Shown: piece after piece, positions 18,410-27,348 of the stretch
Layout: every line of letters begins with the position of its first letter
How positions within the stretch are numbered: position 1 is the first letter of the stretch
NCBI GenBank assembly: GCA_029202445.1
Contig: CP119321.1
Span: 2,728,001-2,792,000, forward strand
DNA length: 64,000 nt
Source: Candidatus Microbacterium phytovorans
GTDB taxonomy: Bacteria; Actinomycetota; Actinomycetes; Actinomycetales; Microbacteriaceae
Direction of reading: 5' to 3'
Notes under the pieces: generated by a model
Seen by the model: the letters and a program-made list of their open reading frames with translations, nothing else
Databases searched by the model: none
What the model was told of the DNA's origin: nothing
Position numbers and translations under genes: made by a program

Positions 18410-18964
18410 GTGTCGGCCGGGGGCGGCATCCTTCTGGTGTGCACGGCCAACCGTGCCCGCTCACCCATGGCGCAGCTCATGCTCGCGCGGCTGCTTCCCG
18501 CCGCACCCGCCGGCATCCGGCTGCGCTCGGCCGGCACGCGCGCCCACGAGGGCGAGCCGGTGACCCGCCAGGCCCTTCAGGTGCTGGAGGCCCGCGGCTT
18601 CGATGCGGCGTCCTTCCGATCGAGGCCGCTCACCGCCGATCTCGTCGCGTGGGCCGATCTCGTGCTCTGCGCCGAGCGCGCCCACCGCGGCGACGTCGTG
18701 CGCCTGCTCCCGCGCGCGCACCGCAAGACGTTCACGCTGGCGCAGGCCGCGCGGCTCCTGTCGGTGGCCGAGCTGCCCGACCGCGGAGCCGATTCCGTGC
18801 CGGCGCTCGCCGAAGCGCTCGCAGCGGCCCGCGGCATCCTTCCGCAGAGCGCCGACGACGACATCGACGACCCGGCCGGCGGGACGATGGCCGACTACGA
18901 GCGCGCCGCCGACCGGATCGCCGCCGCGACGCGGGCCGTGGCCGGCGCGCTGCGGCGATCCTGA
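18410..18964 (+). CDS. Low-molecular-weight protein tyrosine phosphatase
   Basis: The 184-residue protein carries the phosphatase loop CTANRARS near its N-terminus (Cys11, Arg17; CX5R) and a DP acid motif in DDDIDDPAG, as in low-molecular-weight tyrosine phosphatases. It begins six bases after the kinase gene and is very likely co-transcribed, so it should remove phosphate from the chain-length kinase and restart the cycle. It converges with the GH71-like gene with only 13 bp between stops. Confidence 0.92.
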   Translation: MSAGGGILLVCTANRARSPMAQLMLARLLPAAPAGIRLRSAGTRAHEGEPVTRQALQVLEARGFDAASFRSRPLTADLVAWADLVLCAERAHRGDVVRLLPRAHRKTFTLAQAARLLSVAELPDRGADSVPALAEALAAARGILPQSADDDIDDPAGGTMADYERAADRIAAATRAVAGALRRS

Positions 18965-18977
18965 CGGGCGAAGCCGC

Positions 18978-21197
18978 TCAGTCGCGGCTGGTCGCCGCGG
19001 CGTAGAGCAGGTTGACGATCTCCGGCGACGAGACGACCGGCTCGTCGGTGGAGGCCGTCGCGAACACCGTGCCGCCGCGGGCGGCCGACGCCGACACCTT
19101 TCCGGTCTTCAGCGGTACCGTGTGGGCGCTGACGCCGGCCGGGGCGTCGATCGTCGTGGTGGAGGCCCCGACCCGCAGGGTGACCGTCGCCGGTGCCTTC
19201 AGGATCGTCACGACCTCGACGGTGTCGCGCGGCGCCGTGAGGTTGCCGCCGAGGGTGGCCGACAGCGTCACCGGCGGCAGGAGGGCGGCGGCCTTGTACG
19301 ACTGCGTGCGGTGGGTGACGATGATCTCGTCGCCGCGGATGGCGGGAGCCTTGCCCGTCTTGAACCACGAGGCGTAGTAGGCGCTGAGGTCGAGGAACGC
19401 CGAGCCGTGCATCTCGGATGCCGCGAAGCTTGTCGCCTCGCTGTAGTCGTTCCAGGTGATCAGCTGCGCGAAGTCCGCGTCGTTGTCGATCGCCCGCTGC
19501 CACGTGGTGCGCAGCGTCTCGGTGTTGGCGGCCTCGGCGTAGACGCCCGACTTGTGGCGCACGTCCTGCACCGCGATCGGCTCGATCCACTTCATGCCGA
19601 GGTCGTGAGCCAGACCCGTGCGGTCGGTCGCCTTCTCCACCGAGTCGGGGGAGCGCTTGCCCCAGTTGCTCGCCGCGTAGGTGAACGGGGCGAAGGCACG
19701 GAGGTTGGCCTCGGAGGAGTCGAGGAAGACGGCGACGAACGCGGCGGAGATGCCGTGGTTGTTCTTGAGCGCCGAGATCAGCTCCTTCCACCAGGATGCC
19801 GACTTGCCCTCGGCCTTGAACGAGGACAGCAGCACGCGCCCGTCGGAGAGCTTGTAGGCGGCCTTCGACTTCATGAGCGGTGCGATGGCGGCGGCGATCG
19901 TCGCGGGTGACGCGTTCGCGACGCTGCTGGTGGCATCGATGTTCGGGATGACGCTGAAGCCGTCGGACCGGGTCGCGGCGGCGTTGGTGAGACCGACGGT
20001 GCGGTCCCAGTTGCCGCCGGAGAGGCTCAGGACGTCGACCATGAAGCCGTCGACGCCGGAAGCCACCGCGTCGTCGATCTCGGCGTTGAAGTCCTTCGTC
20101 TTCCAGTCGCCGCTCAGCGGGGCGCGCTTCTCGGGACGGTCGCGCAGCAGGCCGCTATAGGAGGCGTGCTTGCCGTTCTCGCCGCCGACGGTGAGGTAGT
20201 TGCGCGCGTAGTAGTCGCTGTCCGGCGAGAGGTTGTCGAACGAGACCGGGTACGGCGGGAAGTAGTGGGCGAAGATCCGCTTCGCGCTCGCCTTCACGCC
20301 CGGGACCGTGAACGGCAGGTCATCGTCGCCGACAGTCGGCGGGGTGGTCTCCGTGGGGGTCGGCGTGGGCTTCGGCGTGGGCGTCGCGGTCGGCGTGGGC
20401 GTCGCGGTCGGGGTGGGCGTCGGCGTGGCCGTCGGGCGCGGGCTCGCGGTCGGGGTGGGCGTCGCCGTCTGCGTCGCCGTCGGCGTCGGAGTGGGGGCAG
20501 GTGTGGGGGTCTGGCCGGTGGTGGTCGTCGAGTAGGTCACGCGCAGGGTCGGCATCGCCGAACGGAGGTTGATGAGCGTCCCGACGCCCGGCTGCGAGTG
20601 CCGCAGCTCGAACGAGGACGCGCGGGTCGTCGCGACGGCCCCGGATGCGGAGAGCGGGATCGTGATGGTCTTGCCGGCGACCGCCTTCACCGTCGCGGTG
20701 TTGACCGCGCCGCCCAGCCGTTCGGGGCGGTTGACGTTCGTGAGGCTCGCGGGCGACCAGGAGGTCGCGGTCGGGTAGACGACGATGCCGCCCTTGGTCG
20801 ACTTCGTCGAGCGCACGTTCAGCGACAGCGACACCGACGTGATCTTCGCGGCGTTGGGCAGCGCCGACGTCGGGAACGTCAGGTAGCCGGCATCCGCGGC
20901 GTAGGTCGTGCTGAGCCAGTAGGCGTTGCTCTTGGCCGTGCGCGGGGCGCGCGTGGTCGACCAGCCGCCGGCAGTGGCCGTGAACTCGACCGTGCGCGAC
21001 TCGGTGGCCGCGGCCGCCGGGGCCGGCGACGTGATGCCGTTGACGATCGCGGGTGCGAGGAGCGCGGCAGCGGAGAGCACCGCGAGGGCGCGGGCGGCGC
21101 GACGACGACGACGATCGCGGGCCGCGGTGCGGCGGGTGCGGTCTCGGAGTCTTGTCGTGGGGTCGGTCGGGGTGGTGGGGGTGTGGCTGGGGGCCAT
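18978..21197 (-). CDS. Secreted GH71-like alpha-1,3-glucanase with DNRLRE/CBM96-like domain and PT linker
   Basis: The 739-residue precursor has a long basic n-region (RRTAARDRRRRR) and a signal peptide ending near AAA (about residue 64). Residues about 67-225 form a DNRLRE/CBM96-like beta domain; about 230-290 is a Pro-Thr linker; about 300-640 resembles family GH71 (FAHYFPPYPVSFDN, GVDGFMVDVLSL, LITWNDYSEATSF), whose known members cut alpha-1,3-glucan. A C-terminal beta domain of about 100 residues follows. Its position inside the glycan locus suggests it trims or releases the cell's own polymer, though use on environmental glucan is possible. ATG at 21195-21197 is the start. Confidence 0.78.
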   Translation of the reverse strand: MAPSHTPTTPTDPTTRLRDRTRRTAARDRRRRRAARALAVLSAAALLAPAIVNGITSPAPAAAATESRTVEFTATAGGWSTTRAPRTAKSNAYWLSTTYAADAGYLTFPTSALPNAAKITSVSLSLNVRSTKSTKGGIVVYPTATSWSPASLTNVNRPERLGGAVNTATVKAVAGKTITIPLSASGAVATTRASSFELRHSQPGVGTLINLRSAMPTLRVTYSTTTTGQTPTPAPTPTPTATQTATPTPTASPRPTATPTPTPTATPTPTATPTPKPTPTPTETTPPTVGDDDLPFTVPGVKASAKRIFAHYFPPYPVSFDNLSPDSDYYARNYLTVGGENGKHASYSGLLRDRPEKRAPLSGDWKTKDFNAEIDDAVASGVDGFMVDVLSLSGGNWDRTVGLTNAAATRSDGFSVIPNIDATSSVANASPATIAAAIAPLMKSKAAYKLSDGRVLLSSFKAEGKSASWWKELISALKNNHGISAAFVAVFLDSSEANLRAFAPFTYAASNWGKRSPDSVEKATDRTGLAHDLGMKWIEPIAVQDVRHKSGVYAEAANTETLRTTWQRAIDNDADFAQLITWNDYSEATSFAASEMHGSAFLDLSAYYASWFKTGKAPAIRGDEIIVTHRTQSYKAAALLPPVTLSATLGGNLTAPRDTVEVVTILKAPATVTLRVGASTTTIDAPAGVSAHTVPLKTGKVSASAARGGTVFATASTDEPVVSSPEIVNLLYAAATSRD

Positions 21198-21573
21198 TTA
21201 GGGTGTCCGCTTCGAGCGTCTCGACCGTGCGCGGCATCGCCACGCATTGTCGGAGGTGGGCAGGTTCGGGTTGCTGTTGCCATCGCTCCGGGGGGTTGGA
21301 GCATAGTGCATCTCACGATGGTTTCCGATCAGTGTGGCCCGCGCTTTTCGACTGGTCAAGTTCCTTTATGAGAGTCCTCTCACGCGTTTCGGTCTCGTGA
21401 ACATCAGATTCGGTGGTATGCGCAGCGGCTCTCGATGTGCTACCGTCTGCGACGTACCGTTTGGTCATTCGACCTACGCCGATCATGGGGACGGCGGATA
21501 CGGTGCACGTTCGTCCGCACACGGTTAGGGGTAACCGGGACGAGCGGGGGGAATCTGGGGAATCGGGGAACCG
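21198..21573. other. Divergent promoter region between the GH71-like and 1869-aa genes
   Basis: This 376-bp gap holds no gene. A hairpin with arms GCTCC (21285-21289) and GGAGC (21298-21302) has a GGGGGGTT loop on the plus strand. A perfect inverted repeat TGAGAG-TC-CTCTCA occupies 21369-21382 and could be an operator. The last 50 bases before the plus-strand ATG are extremely G-rich (separate entry). No clear sigma-A promoter can be picked out by eye. Confidence 0.5.
21522..21568 (+). promoter_or_regulatory. G-rich leader: hairpin and possible G-quadruplex before the 1869-aa gene
   Basis: CGGTTA (21522-21527) and TAACCG (21532-21537) pair around a GGGG loop. G-tracts at 21528-21531, 21537-21539, 21546-21551, 21557-21560 and 21565-21568 are separated by four to six bases, which meets the usual G-quadruplex pattern. 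The last tract also serves as the only ribosome-site-like sequence, five bases before the ATG. Confidence 0.5.
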
Positions 21574-24500
21574 ATGCGTACTCGCATCTTTGCCAGCGCT
21601 GTCGCTGTCTTCGCACTCGTGGTCGGCGTTGTCGTCGCCACACCGGCCGCACCGGCACAAGCCATCTCGGCGGGTGTCAGTTTCAGTGCCGACAACCTGG
21701 GAACGTGGCAGACCAACGGTGTCGTGCGCGCCGTCGCCGCGTCCAAGGGGAAGGTCGTCGCGGTCGGCGAGTTCACGCAGATCCGGCCCGGCGCCGGCAT
21801 GAGCGGCTCGGCGCGGAACGTGACGGGCGTGGCGATCTTCGAGGCCGACACGGGCGCACCGTCGACGTGTCAGCTGCCCGCGACGCTGTCGGGCGGCACC
21901 GCCCGCCTGTACACCGCCGAGGCTTCGCCCGACGGCTCGACCGTCGTCGTCGGCGGAAACTTCAACAGCATCGGCGGCGTCTCGCGCACCCGCATCGCCG
22001 AGATCAACGTCGAGACCTGCACCGTGACGAGCTTCAACGTCTCCGGCGTCTCGTCGTTCGTCTACTCCCTCGAGGTCACGGCGGATGCCGTCTACTTCGG
22101 TGGTCTCTTCCAGACCGTCGCCGGACAGCCGCGTCGCAGCTTCGCCAAGGTGAACCGCGCCGGCGTGCTCGACGAGACCTGGATCGCCGACGCCGTCGGA
22201 AACATGGAGACGCGTCCCGAGCCGGGCATCGAGTGCCGCACGACGGCCGACGCCAGCTCGCGCGGCCTCGCCATCGCCGCGTCGCCCGACGGGTCGAAGA
22301 TCGCCCTCGGCGGGTCGTTCTACACCGTCAACGGCACCAACACCCACAGCATCGCGCTCGTCGACGCCAACACCGGCGCCGTCACCCGCGCGTACCCGTC
22401 CAACCCGCTCAACTGGGGCGACGGCAGCAACTTCATCCACCCGTGCTCGATCACGAAGGCCATCGTCAGCGACGGCTCGTCCTTCTACATCGGCAACGAG
22501 GGCAGCGGCGGCGGCGTCTTCGACGGCGCGGCCCGCCTCAACTGGTCGACCGGCAACCAGGACTGGCGCGACACCTGCCTCGGCGCCGTCCAGGCCCTCC
22601 AGATCGAGAACGGCAAGCTCTACCAGGCCCACCACCACCACGACTGCTCCTCGACCGGGCAGTTCCCGGACGGACGTCGCATCTACCTGAGCGTCACCGA
22701 CACGCAGGACCCGATGCAGAAGCAGCTCGGCTGGTTCCCGACGCTCAACGACGGCACCGGCGAAGGCATCGGCGGTCGCGGTCTCACGGTGGCGACCAAG
22801 AACGGCCAGAAGTACTTCTGGGTCGGCGGCGAGTTCACCGCCGTCAACGGCGGCGCCCAGCAGGGACTCACGCGCTTCAGCACGACCGACACCGGCAACC
22901 CGCCGACGCCGTCGATCAACGTGCGTGCCGTCACTCCGGGCGCTCTGCAGATCGTCGCGCGCTCGGTCTACGACCCCGATGACTCGCCGCTGCAGTACAT
23001 CCTGTACCGCAACAACGTGCAGCTCGGCGACCCCGTCAGCGTGGAGACCACCTGGTGGACTCGCCCGCAGGTGACGTTCGTCGACTCGACGGCGACGCCC
23101 GGCGTCAGCTACTCCTACCGCGTCCGCGCGGTGGATGCCGCGGGCAACCAGAGCGCGCTCTCGGCGGCGCAGAACGGCGTGGCATCCGCGACGGCATCCA
23201 GCTACGCGGCCACCGTCGTCGCCGATCAGCCCGACCTCTACTGGCGGTACGACGACGCCGGCGCTTGGGTCATCGACCGCTCCGGCAAGGTCGGATCCGC
23301 CAAGAACGGCATCGCGCAGAACGGCGTGACCTACGCCGCCGGCGCGATCCCCGGCGACAGCAGCAGCAGCGCCGTCTTCGACGGAGCGAGCCAGTACGTC
23401 TGGAACGACCAGATCGCGTCCGGACCCTCTACCTACACGATCGAGACGTGGTTCAAGACCTCGTCGACGACGGGTGGCTCGATGGTCAGCTACGGCAACG
23501 GACGTCCGCGCACCGACAACGGCAACGACACCATGAGCGGCAGCTACGACCGCATCGTGTACATGGAGAACGCCACCGGTCGCATCCGGTTCGGCATCTA
23601 CAACGGCCAGATCCGTACGCTCCGCTCCGACCTCGCCTACAACGACGACCAGTGGCACCACGTCGTGGCGACGCAGGGCAGCAACGGCATGCGTCTGTAC
23701 ATCGACGGCGCCGAGGTCGGCCGCAACAACGTCACCAACGCGCAGCAGTACTTCGGCACGTGGCGCGTCGGCGGCGACAACCTGAACTCGTGGCCCGAGA
23801 ACGGTGGCAACAACAACACCGCCTCCCGCTTCTTCGACGGCCAGCTCGACGAGACCGCCGTCTACGGATCGGTGCTCAGCCAGAACAAGGCCATCGACCA
23901 CTTCCTCGCCGGTGGCGGGGAGATGGACCTCAACGAGGCTCCCGCCGACGCCTACGGCGCGGCCGTGTTCGGCGACAACCCGACGTCGTACTGGCGCTTC
24001 GACGAGGCCAGCGGCTCGGTGGCCGAGGACTCCTCGTTCCTGGGCGCCCGTGACGGTGTGATCGGTTCGGCCGTGACCCGCTTCACCGAGGGGACGAAGA
24101 TCCCCGGCGGTGCGATCACGACGCCCGGCACCAACAGCAACGGCAGCGGCATCGTCCGCACCGGTCTCGTGGCCGCTCCGTCCGAGTACTCGCTCGAGTT
24201 CTGGGTGAACACCACCACGACCTCCGGCGGCAAGATCATCGGCTTCGAAAACAGCCCCACCGACAGCGGGAACAACTACGACAAGCAGGTGTACATGCTC
24301 AACGACGGGCGCCTGCGGTTCGGCATCTACAACGGTGCCGTGCAGTCGGTGACCACCACGAGCTCGCTCAACAACGGGCAGTGGCACCACGTGGTCGCCA
24401 CGCAGGGCTCGGCGGGTATGCGCATCTACGTCGACGGCGTGCAGCAGGGTGCGAACGCGGTCACCAACGCCGAGACCGGAGACGGCTACTGGCGCGTCGG

Positions 24501-27183
24501 TGGCGGCAACCTGGGCGGATGGCCCGACTCCTCGAGCAGCCACTACTTCAGCGGCAAGCTCGACGAGGTCGCCATCTACCCGACCGCCCTCACCGGTGCG
24601 GCCGTGACGAACCACTACGCGATCGGACTGCAGGACTCGACGCCGCCGACCGTGCCGACCAACGTCGCGCACACCGGAACCACGTCGGTCGACCTCACCT
24701 GGTCCGCCTCGGCAGACGCCAACGGTGTCGCCGGCTACCGGATCTACCGCGGCACGAGCGCCGGGTTCGAGATCACGCCGAGCGCCCTCGTCGGTGACGT
24801 CACGACCACCTCGTGGTCCGACCCGAACACCACCCCGGGCACGCGCTACTACAAGGTGACGGCGTACGATGTCGCCGGCAACGAGAGCACCTCGGGCTCC
24901 GCCCACGAGGTCGTGCTCGCCGACGTGACGGCTCCGAGCGCCGTGTCGGGTCTGGCGACCTCCGTCGCCGGCACCGATGTGGCACTCACCTGGAACGCCG
25001 CCACCGACGACGTCGCCGTCGACCACTACGACGTGTACCGCTCGGTCACGTCCGGCTTCGCCATCGCCGACGGCACCCGCATCGCGCAGCCGGCGACGGC
25101 CGCGTACACCGACGTCAACGTCGGCGAGGGCACGTGGTACTACCGCGTGGTCGCCGTCGACGCCGCCGGCAACGCGGGCACCGCCAGCGCGCAGGCCACC
25201 GCGGTCGTCGACATCGACACCGACGCGCCGAGCGTGCCGACCGGAGTCGAGGCCACGGCGTCCGCCGACGGCACCGTCGACGTCGCCTGGTCGGCATCGA
25301 CCGACGACGTGGGCGTCGTGGGCTACCGCGTGTACCGCGGCACCACGGCCGGCTTCACCGCCGACGCCGACTCGCTCGTCGCCGACGGGGTCACGGCCAC
25401 GACGTGGACCGACCCCGCCACGACGATCGGCACGCGCTACTACAAGGTCGCCGCGTACGACCTCGCCGGCAACATCAGCGCCGCCAGCGCTGCCGCCTCG
25501 GCGACGGTGGCCGACACCGAGAACCCGACGACCCCGACGGGTCTGACGGCGACGGCATCCGGTTCGGACGCCGAGCTCAGCTGGACGGCCAGCACCGACA
25601 ACATCTCGGTCGAGCGCTACGCGGTCTACCGCGGCACCACGGCCGGCTTCTCGATCGCGGGTCTCACCCCGATCGCTCAGCCGACCGGCACCTCCTACAC
25701 GGACGAGGGCCTGGCCGACGGCCAGTACTTCTACCGCGTGGTCGCCATCGACGGTGCGGGCAACCGCAGCGCGGCGACCGGGTCGCAGGGTGTCACGATC
25801 GACACGTCCGAGCCCGTCGAGCCCGTCACGGTGACCGCCGATGTCCAGGCCGACACGATGGTCGCCCAGGGTGCCGCGAACACGGTGTACGGCGCGAGCA
25901 ACCAGATCTCCGCTCGCGGCGGCAGCACGGGTCAGATCGAGTCGTACCTGCGCTTCGCCATCCCGGCGGCACCGGCGGGCACCACGCTCACCGGCGCGAC
26001 CCTCCGGGTGACGACGTCGACCGACTCGACGGCGAACTCCACCGGCACGCACCAGGTCTCGATCCTCACCGGATCGTGGTCCGAGGCGACGACGACGTGG
26101 AACAACCGTCCGACCACCGGATTCGGTTCCAGCATCGGTCAGCTCACCGGCGCGACGGCGCTCAACACGACCTACACGGTCACGCTGGACGCCTCGGCCC
26201 TGGCTTCGCTCGCCGGCTCCGACGTCTCGTTCGCGCTGCGGACGACGTCGACCGACAACGTGCGCCTCGTCTCGAAGGAGGGCACCGGCACCACACGCCG
26301 CCCGGCCCTGATCCTCGAGTTCACGCCGGGCACCACGCCGGAGCCCGAGCCCGACACGGCGGCGCCGAGCGTGCCGGCGGGTCTGCAGGGCACCGGCACG
26401 GCGGCGGGCAACGTCTCGCTGAACTGGACGGCATCCACCGACAACGTCGGCGTCACCGGCTACCGGGTGTACCGCGGCACGACGGCCGGCTTCACGGCCA
26501 ACTCGTCGAGCCAGGTCGGCACGCCCTCGGGCACGTCGTTCTCGCAGTCCGACGTCGCCGCGGGCACCTGGTACTACCGTGTCGCCGCGGTCGATGCGGC
26601 CGGCAACGTGAGCGCCGCGTCGGCGGCCGTGGCCGTCGAGGTGCCGGAGGCTCCCGAGGAGCCGCTGGAGCCCGTCGTGACCGAGGTCGTGGCACTCAAG
26701 GACGCGCTCGTCGCGCAGTCGTCGACGTCGACCAACTACGGGGCGGCGACCTACCTCTCCACCCGTGGCGGCACGTCGGGGGCGCTGCAGAGCTACCTCG
26801 CGTTCGAGCTGCCGGCCGCGCCCGAAGGACGCGTGCTGACCTCGGCCGTGCTGCGGCTGCGCACGACGTCGGACTCGACGTCGGGTTCGGCCGACACGCA
26901 CGACGTGAAACTGGTGGGTTCGGCCTGGACGGAGTCGACGCTCACGTGGGCGAACCGTCCGACCGACGCCGGGGCGACCGTCGGCAGCCTGTCGGGACTG
27001 ACGGCGCTCAGCACGACGTACGAGCGTGAGCTCACCGCGTCGACGCTGGCGCCGCTGAGCGGGACGACGGTCGGTTTCCTCGTCACGGACAACGGCACCG
27101 ACAACCTGCGGTTCTGGTCGAAGGATGCCGGTACGGCCGCCAACCGACCGACTCTCGTCCTAACCTACACGGCCGCTCCGTGA
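21574..27183 (+). CDS. Giant secreted LamG/FN3/DNRLRE multidomain protein (1869 aa)
   Basis: A signal peptide (residues 1-30, ending APAQA) is followed by a repetitive beta-propeller-like region (about 35-445; VVVGGNFNSIGGVSRTRIAEI-type repeats), an FN3-like domain (about 447-540), two LamG-type lectin domains (about 543-785 and 792-1016; QWHHVVATQG in each), four FN3 repeats (about 1022-1410), a DNRLRE/CBM96-like domain (about 1420-1586), one FN3 (about 1593-1690) and a final DNRLRE domain. There is no sortase motif or membrane anchor, so it is released or held by glycan binding. The propeller region has AHHHHDC near residue 355. A paralogue is encoded at 37037-40792. A role in binding the locus's exopolysaccharide is likely but inferred. 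Confidence 0.88.
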   Translation: MRTRIFASAVAVFALVVGVVVATPAAPAQAISAGVSFSADNLGTWQTNGVVRAVAASKGKVVAVGEFTQIRPGAGMSGSARNVTGVAIFEADTGAPSTCQLPATLSGGTARLYTAEASPDGSTVVVGGNFNSIGGVSRTRIAEINVETCTVTSFNVSGVSSFVYSLEVTADAVYFGGLFQTVAGQPRRSFAKVNRAGVLDETWIADAVGNMETRPEPGIECRTTADASSRGLAIAASPDGSKIALGGSFYTVNGTNTHSIALVDANTGAVTRAYPSNPLNWGDGSNFIHPCSITKAIVSDGSSFYIGNEGSGGGVFDGAARLNWSTGNQDWRDTCLGAVQALQIENGKLYQAHHHHDCSSTGQFPDGRRIYLSVTDTQDPMQKQLGWFPTLNDGTGEGIGGRGLTVATKNGQKYFWVGGEFTAVNGGAQQGLTRFSTTDTGNPPTPSINVRAVTPGALQIVARSVYDPDDSPLQYILYRNNVQLGDPVSVETTWWTRPQVTFVDSTATPGVSYSYRVRAVDAAGNQSALSAAQNGVASATASSYAATVVADQPDLYWRYDDAGAWVIDRSGKVGSAKNGIAQNGVTYAAGAIPGDSSSSAVFDGASQYVWNDQIASGPSTYTIETWFKTSSTTGGSMVSYGNGRPRTDNGNDTMSGSYDRIVYMENATGRIRFGIYNGQIRTLRSDLAYNDDQWHHVVATQGSNGMRLYIDGAEVGRNNVTNAQQYFGTWRVGGDNLNSWPENGGNNNTASRFFDGQLDETAVYGSVLSQNKAIDHFLAGGGEMDLNEAPADAYGAAVFGDNPTSYWRFDEASGSVAEDSSFLGARDGVIGSAVTRFTEGTKIPGGAITTPGTNSNGSGIVRTGLVAAPSEYSLEFWVNTTTTSGGKIIGFENSPTDSGNNYDKQVYMLNDGRLRFGIYNGAVQSVTTTSSLNNGQWHHVVATQGSAGMRIYVDGVQQGANAVTNAETGDGYWRVGGGNLGGWPDSSSSHYFSGKLDEVAIYPTALTGAAVTNHYAIGLQDSTPPTVPTNVAHTGTTSVDLTWSASADANGVAGYRIYRGTSAGFEITPSALVGDVTTTSWSDPNTTPGTRYYKVTAYDVAGNESTSGSAHEVVLADVTAPSAVSGLATSVAGTDVALTWNAATDDVAVDHYDVYRSVTSGFAIADGTRIAQPATAAYTDVNVGEGTWYYRVVAVDAAGNAGTASAQATAVVDIDTDAPSVPTGVEATASADGTVDVAWSASTDDVGVVGYRVYRGTTAGFTADADSLVADGVTATTWTDPATTIGTRYYKVAAYDLAGNISAASAAASATVADTENPTTPTGLTATASGSDAELSWTASTDNISVERYAVYRGTTAGFSIAGLTPIAQPTGTSYTDEGLADGQYFYRVVAIDGAGNRSAATGSQGVTIDTSEPVEPVTVTADVQADTMVAQGAANTVYGASNQISARGGSTGQIESYLRFAIPAAPAGTTLTGATLRVTTSTDSTANSTGTHQVSILTGSWSEATTTWNNRPTTGFGSSIGQLTGATALNTTYTVTLDASALASLAGSDVSFALRTTSTDNVRLVSKEGTGTTRRPALILEFTPGTTPEPEPDTAAPSVPAGLQGTGTAAGNVSLNWTASTDNVGVTGYRVYRGTTAGFTANSSSQVGTPSGTSFSQSDVAAGTWYYRVAAVDAAGNVSAASAAVAVEVPEAPEEPLEPVVTEVVALKDALVAQSSTSTNYGAATYLSTRGGTSGALQSYLAFELPAAPEGRVLTSAVLRLRTTSDSTSGSADTHDVKLVGSAWTESTLTWANRPTDAGATVGSLSGLTALSTTYERELTASTLAPLSGTTVGFLVTDNGTDNLRFWSKDAGTAANRPTLVLTYTAAP

Positions 27184-27200
27184 GGTTGAGTACCTGACCC

Positions 27201-27308
27201 CTCACCGATGAAGGCTGAGCCGCCCCGGGCTCCCCCCCTCATCGGTGAGATCCGGACGGCCCCACGCCGTCCGCGCGAGCACCCCCGGCTGCAGAAGGGG
27301 GTGCTCGC
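27201..27308 (+). terminator. Cluster of three hairpins after the 1869-aa gene
   Basis: Three perfect stems follow the stop codon: CTCACCGATGA (27201-27211) with 27239-27249; GGACGGC (27254-27260) with 27266-27272; and GCGAGCACCCCC (27275-27286) with 27297-27308 around a 10-nt loop. The last is the strongest. No T-tract follows, which is common for terminators in high-GC actinobacteria. They lie between convergent genes and may act in both directions. Confidence 0.65.
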
Positions 27309-27348
27309 CTCCCTTGCCGGCCGCGCGTCCGCCTCGGATCTCCGAGCT

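Noticed and set aside
21313..26901. Very long minus-strand open frame (1862 codons) opposite the 1869-residue gene
   Set aside because: It is a mirror of a high-GC gene with biased third positions; composition is Arg/Gly/Val-rich without domains or ribosome site, while the plus-strand frame has clear signal peptide, LamG and FN3 domains.
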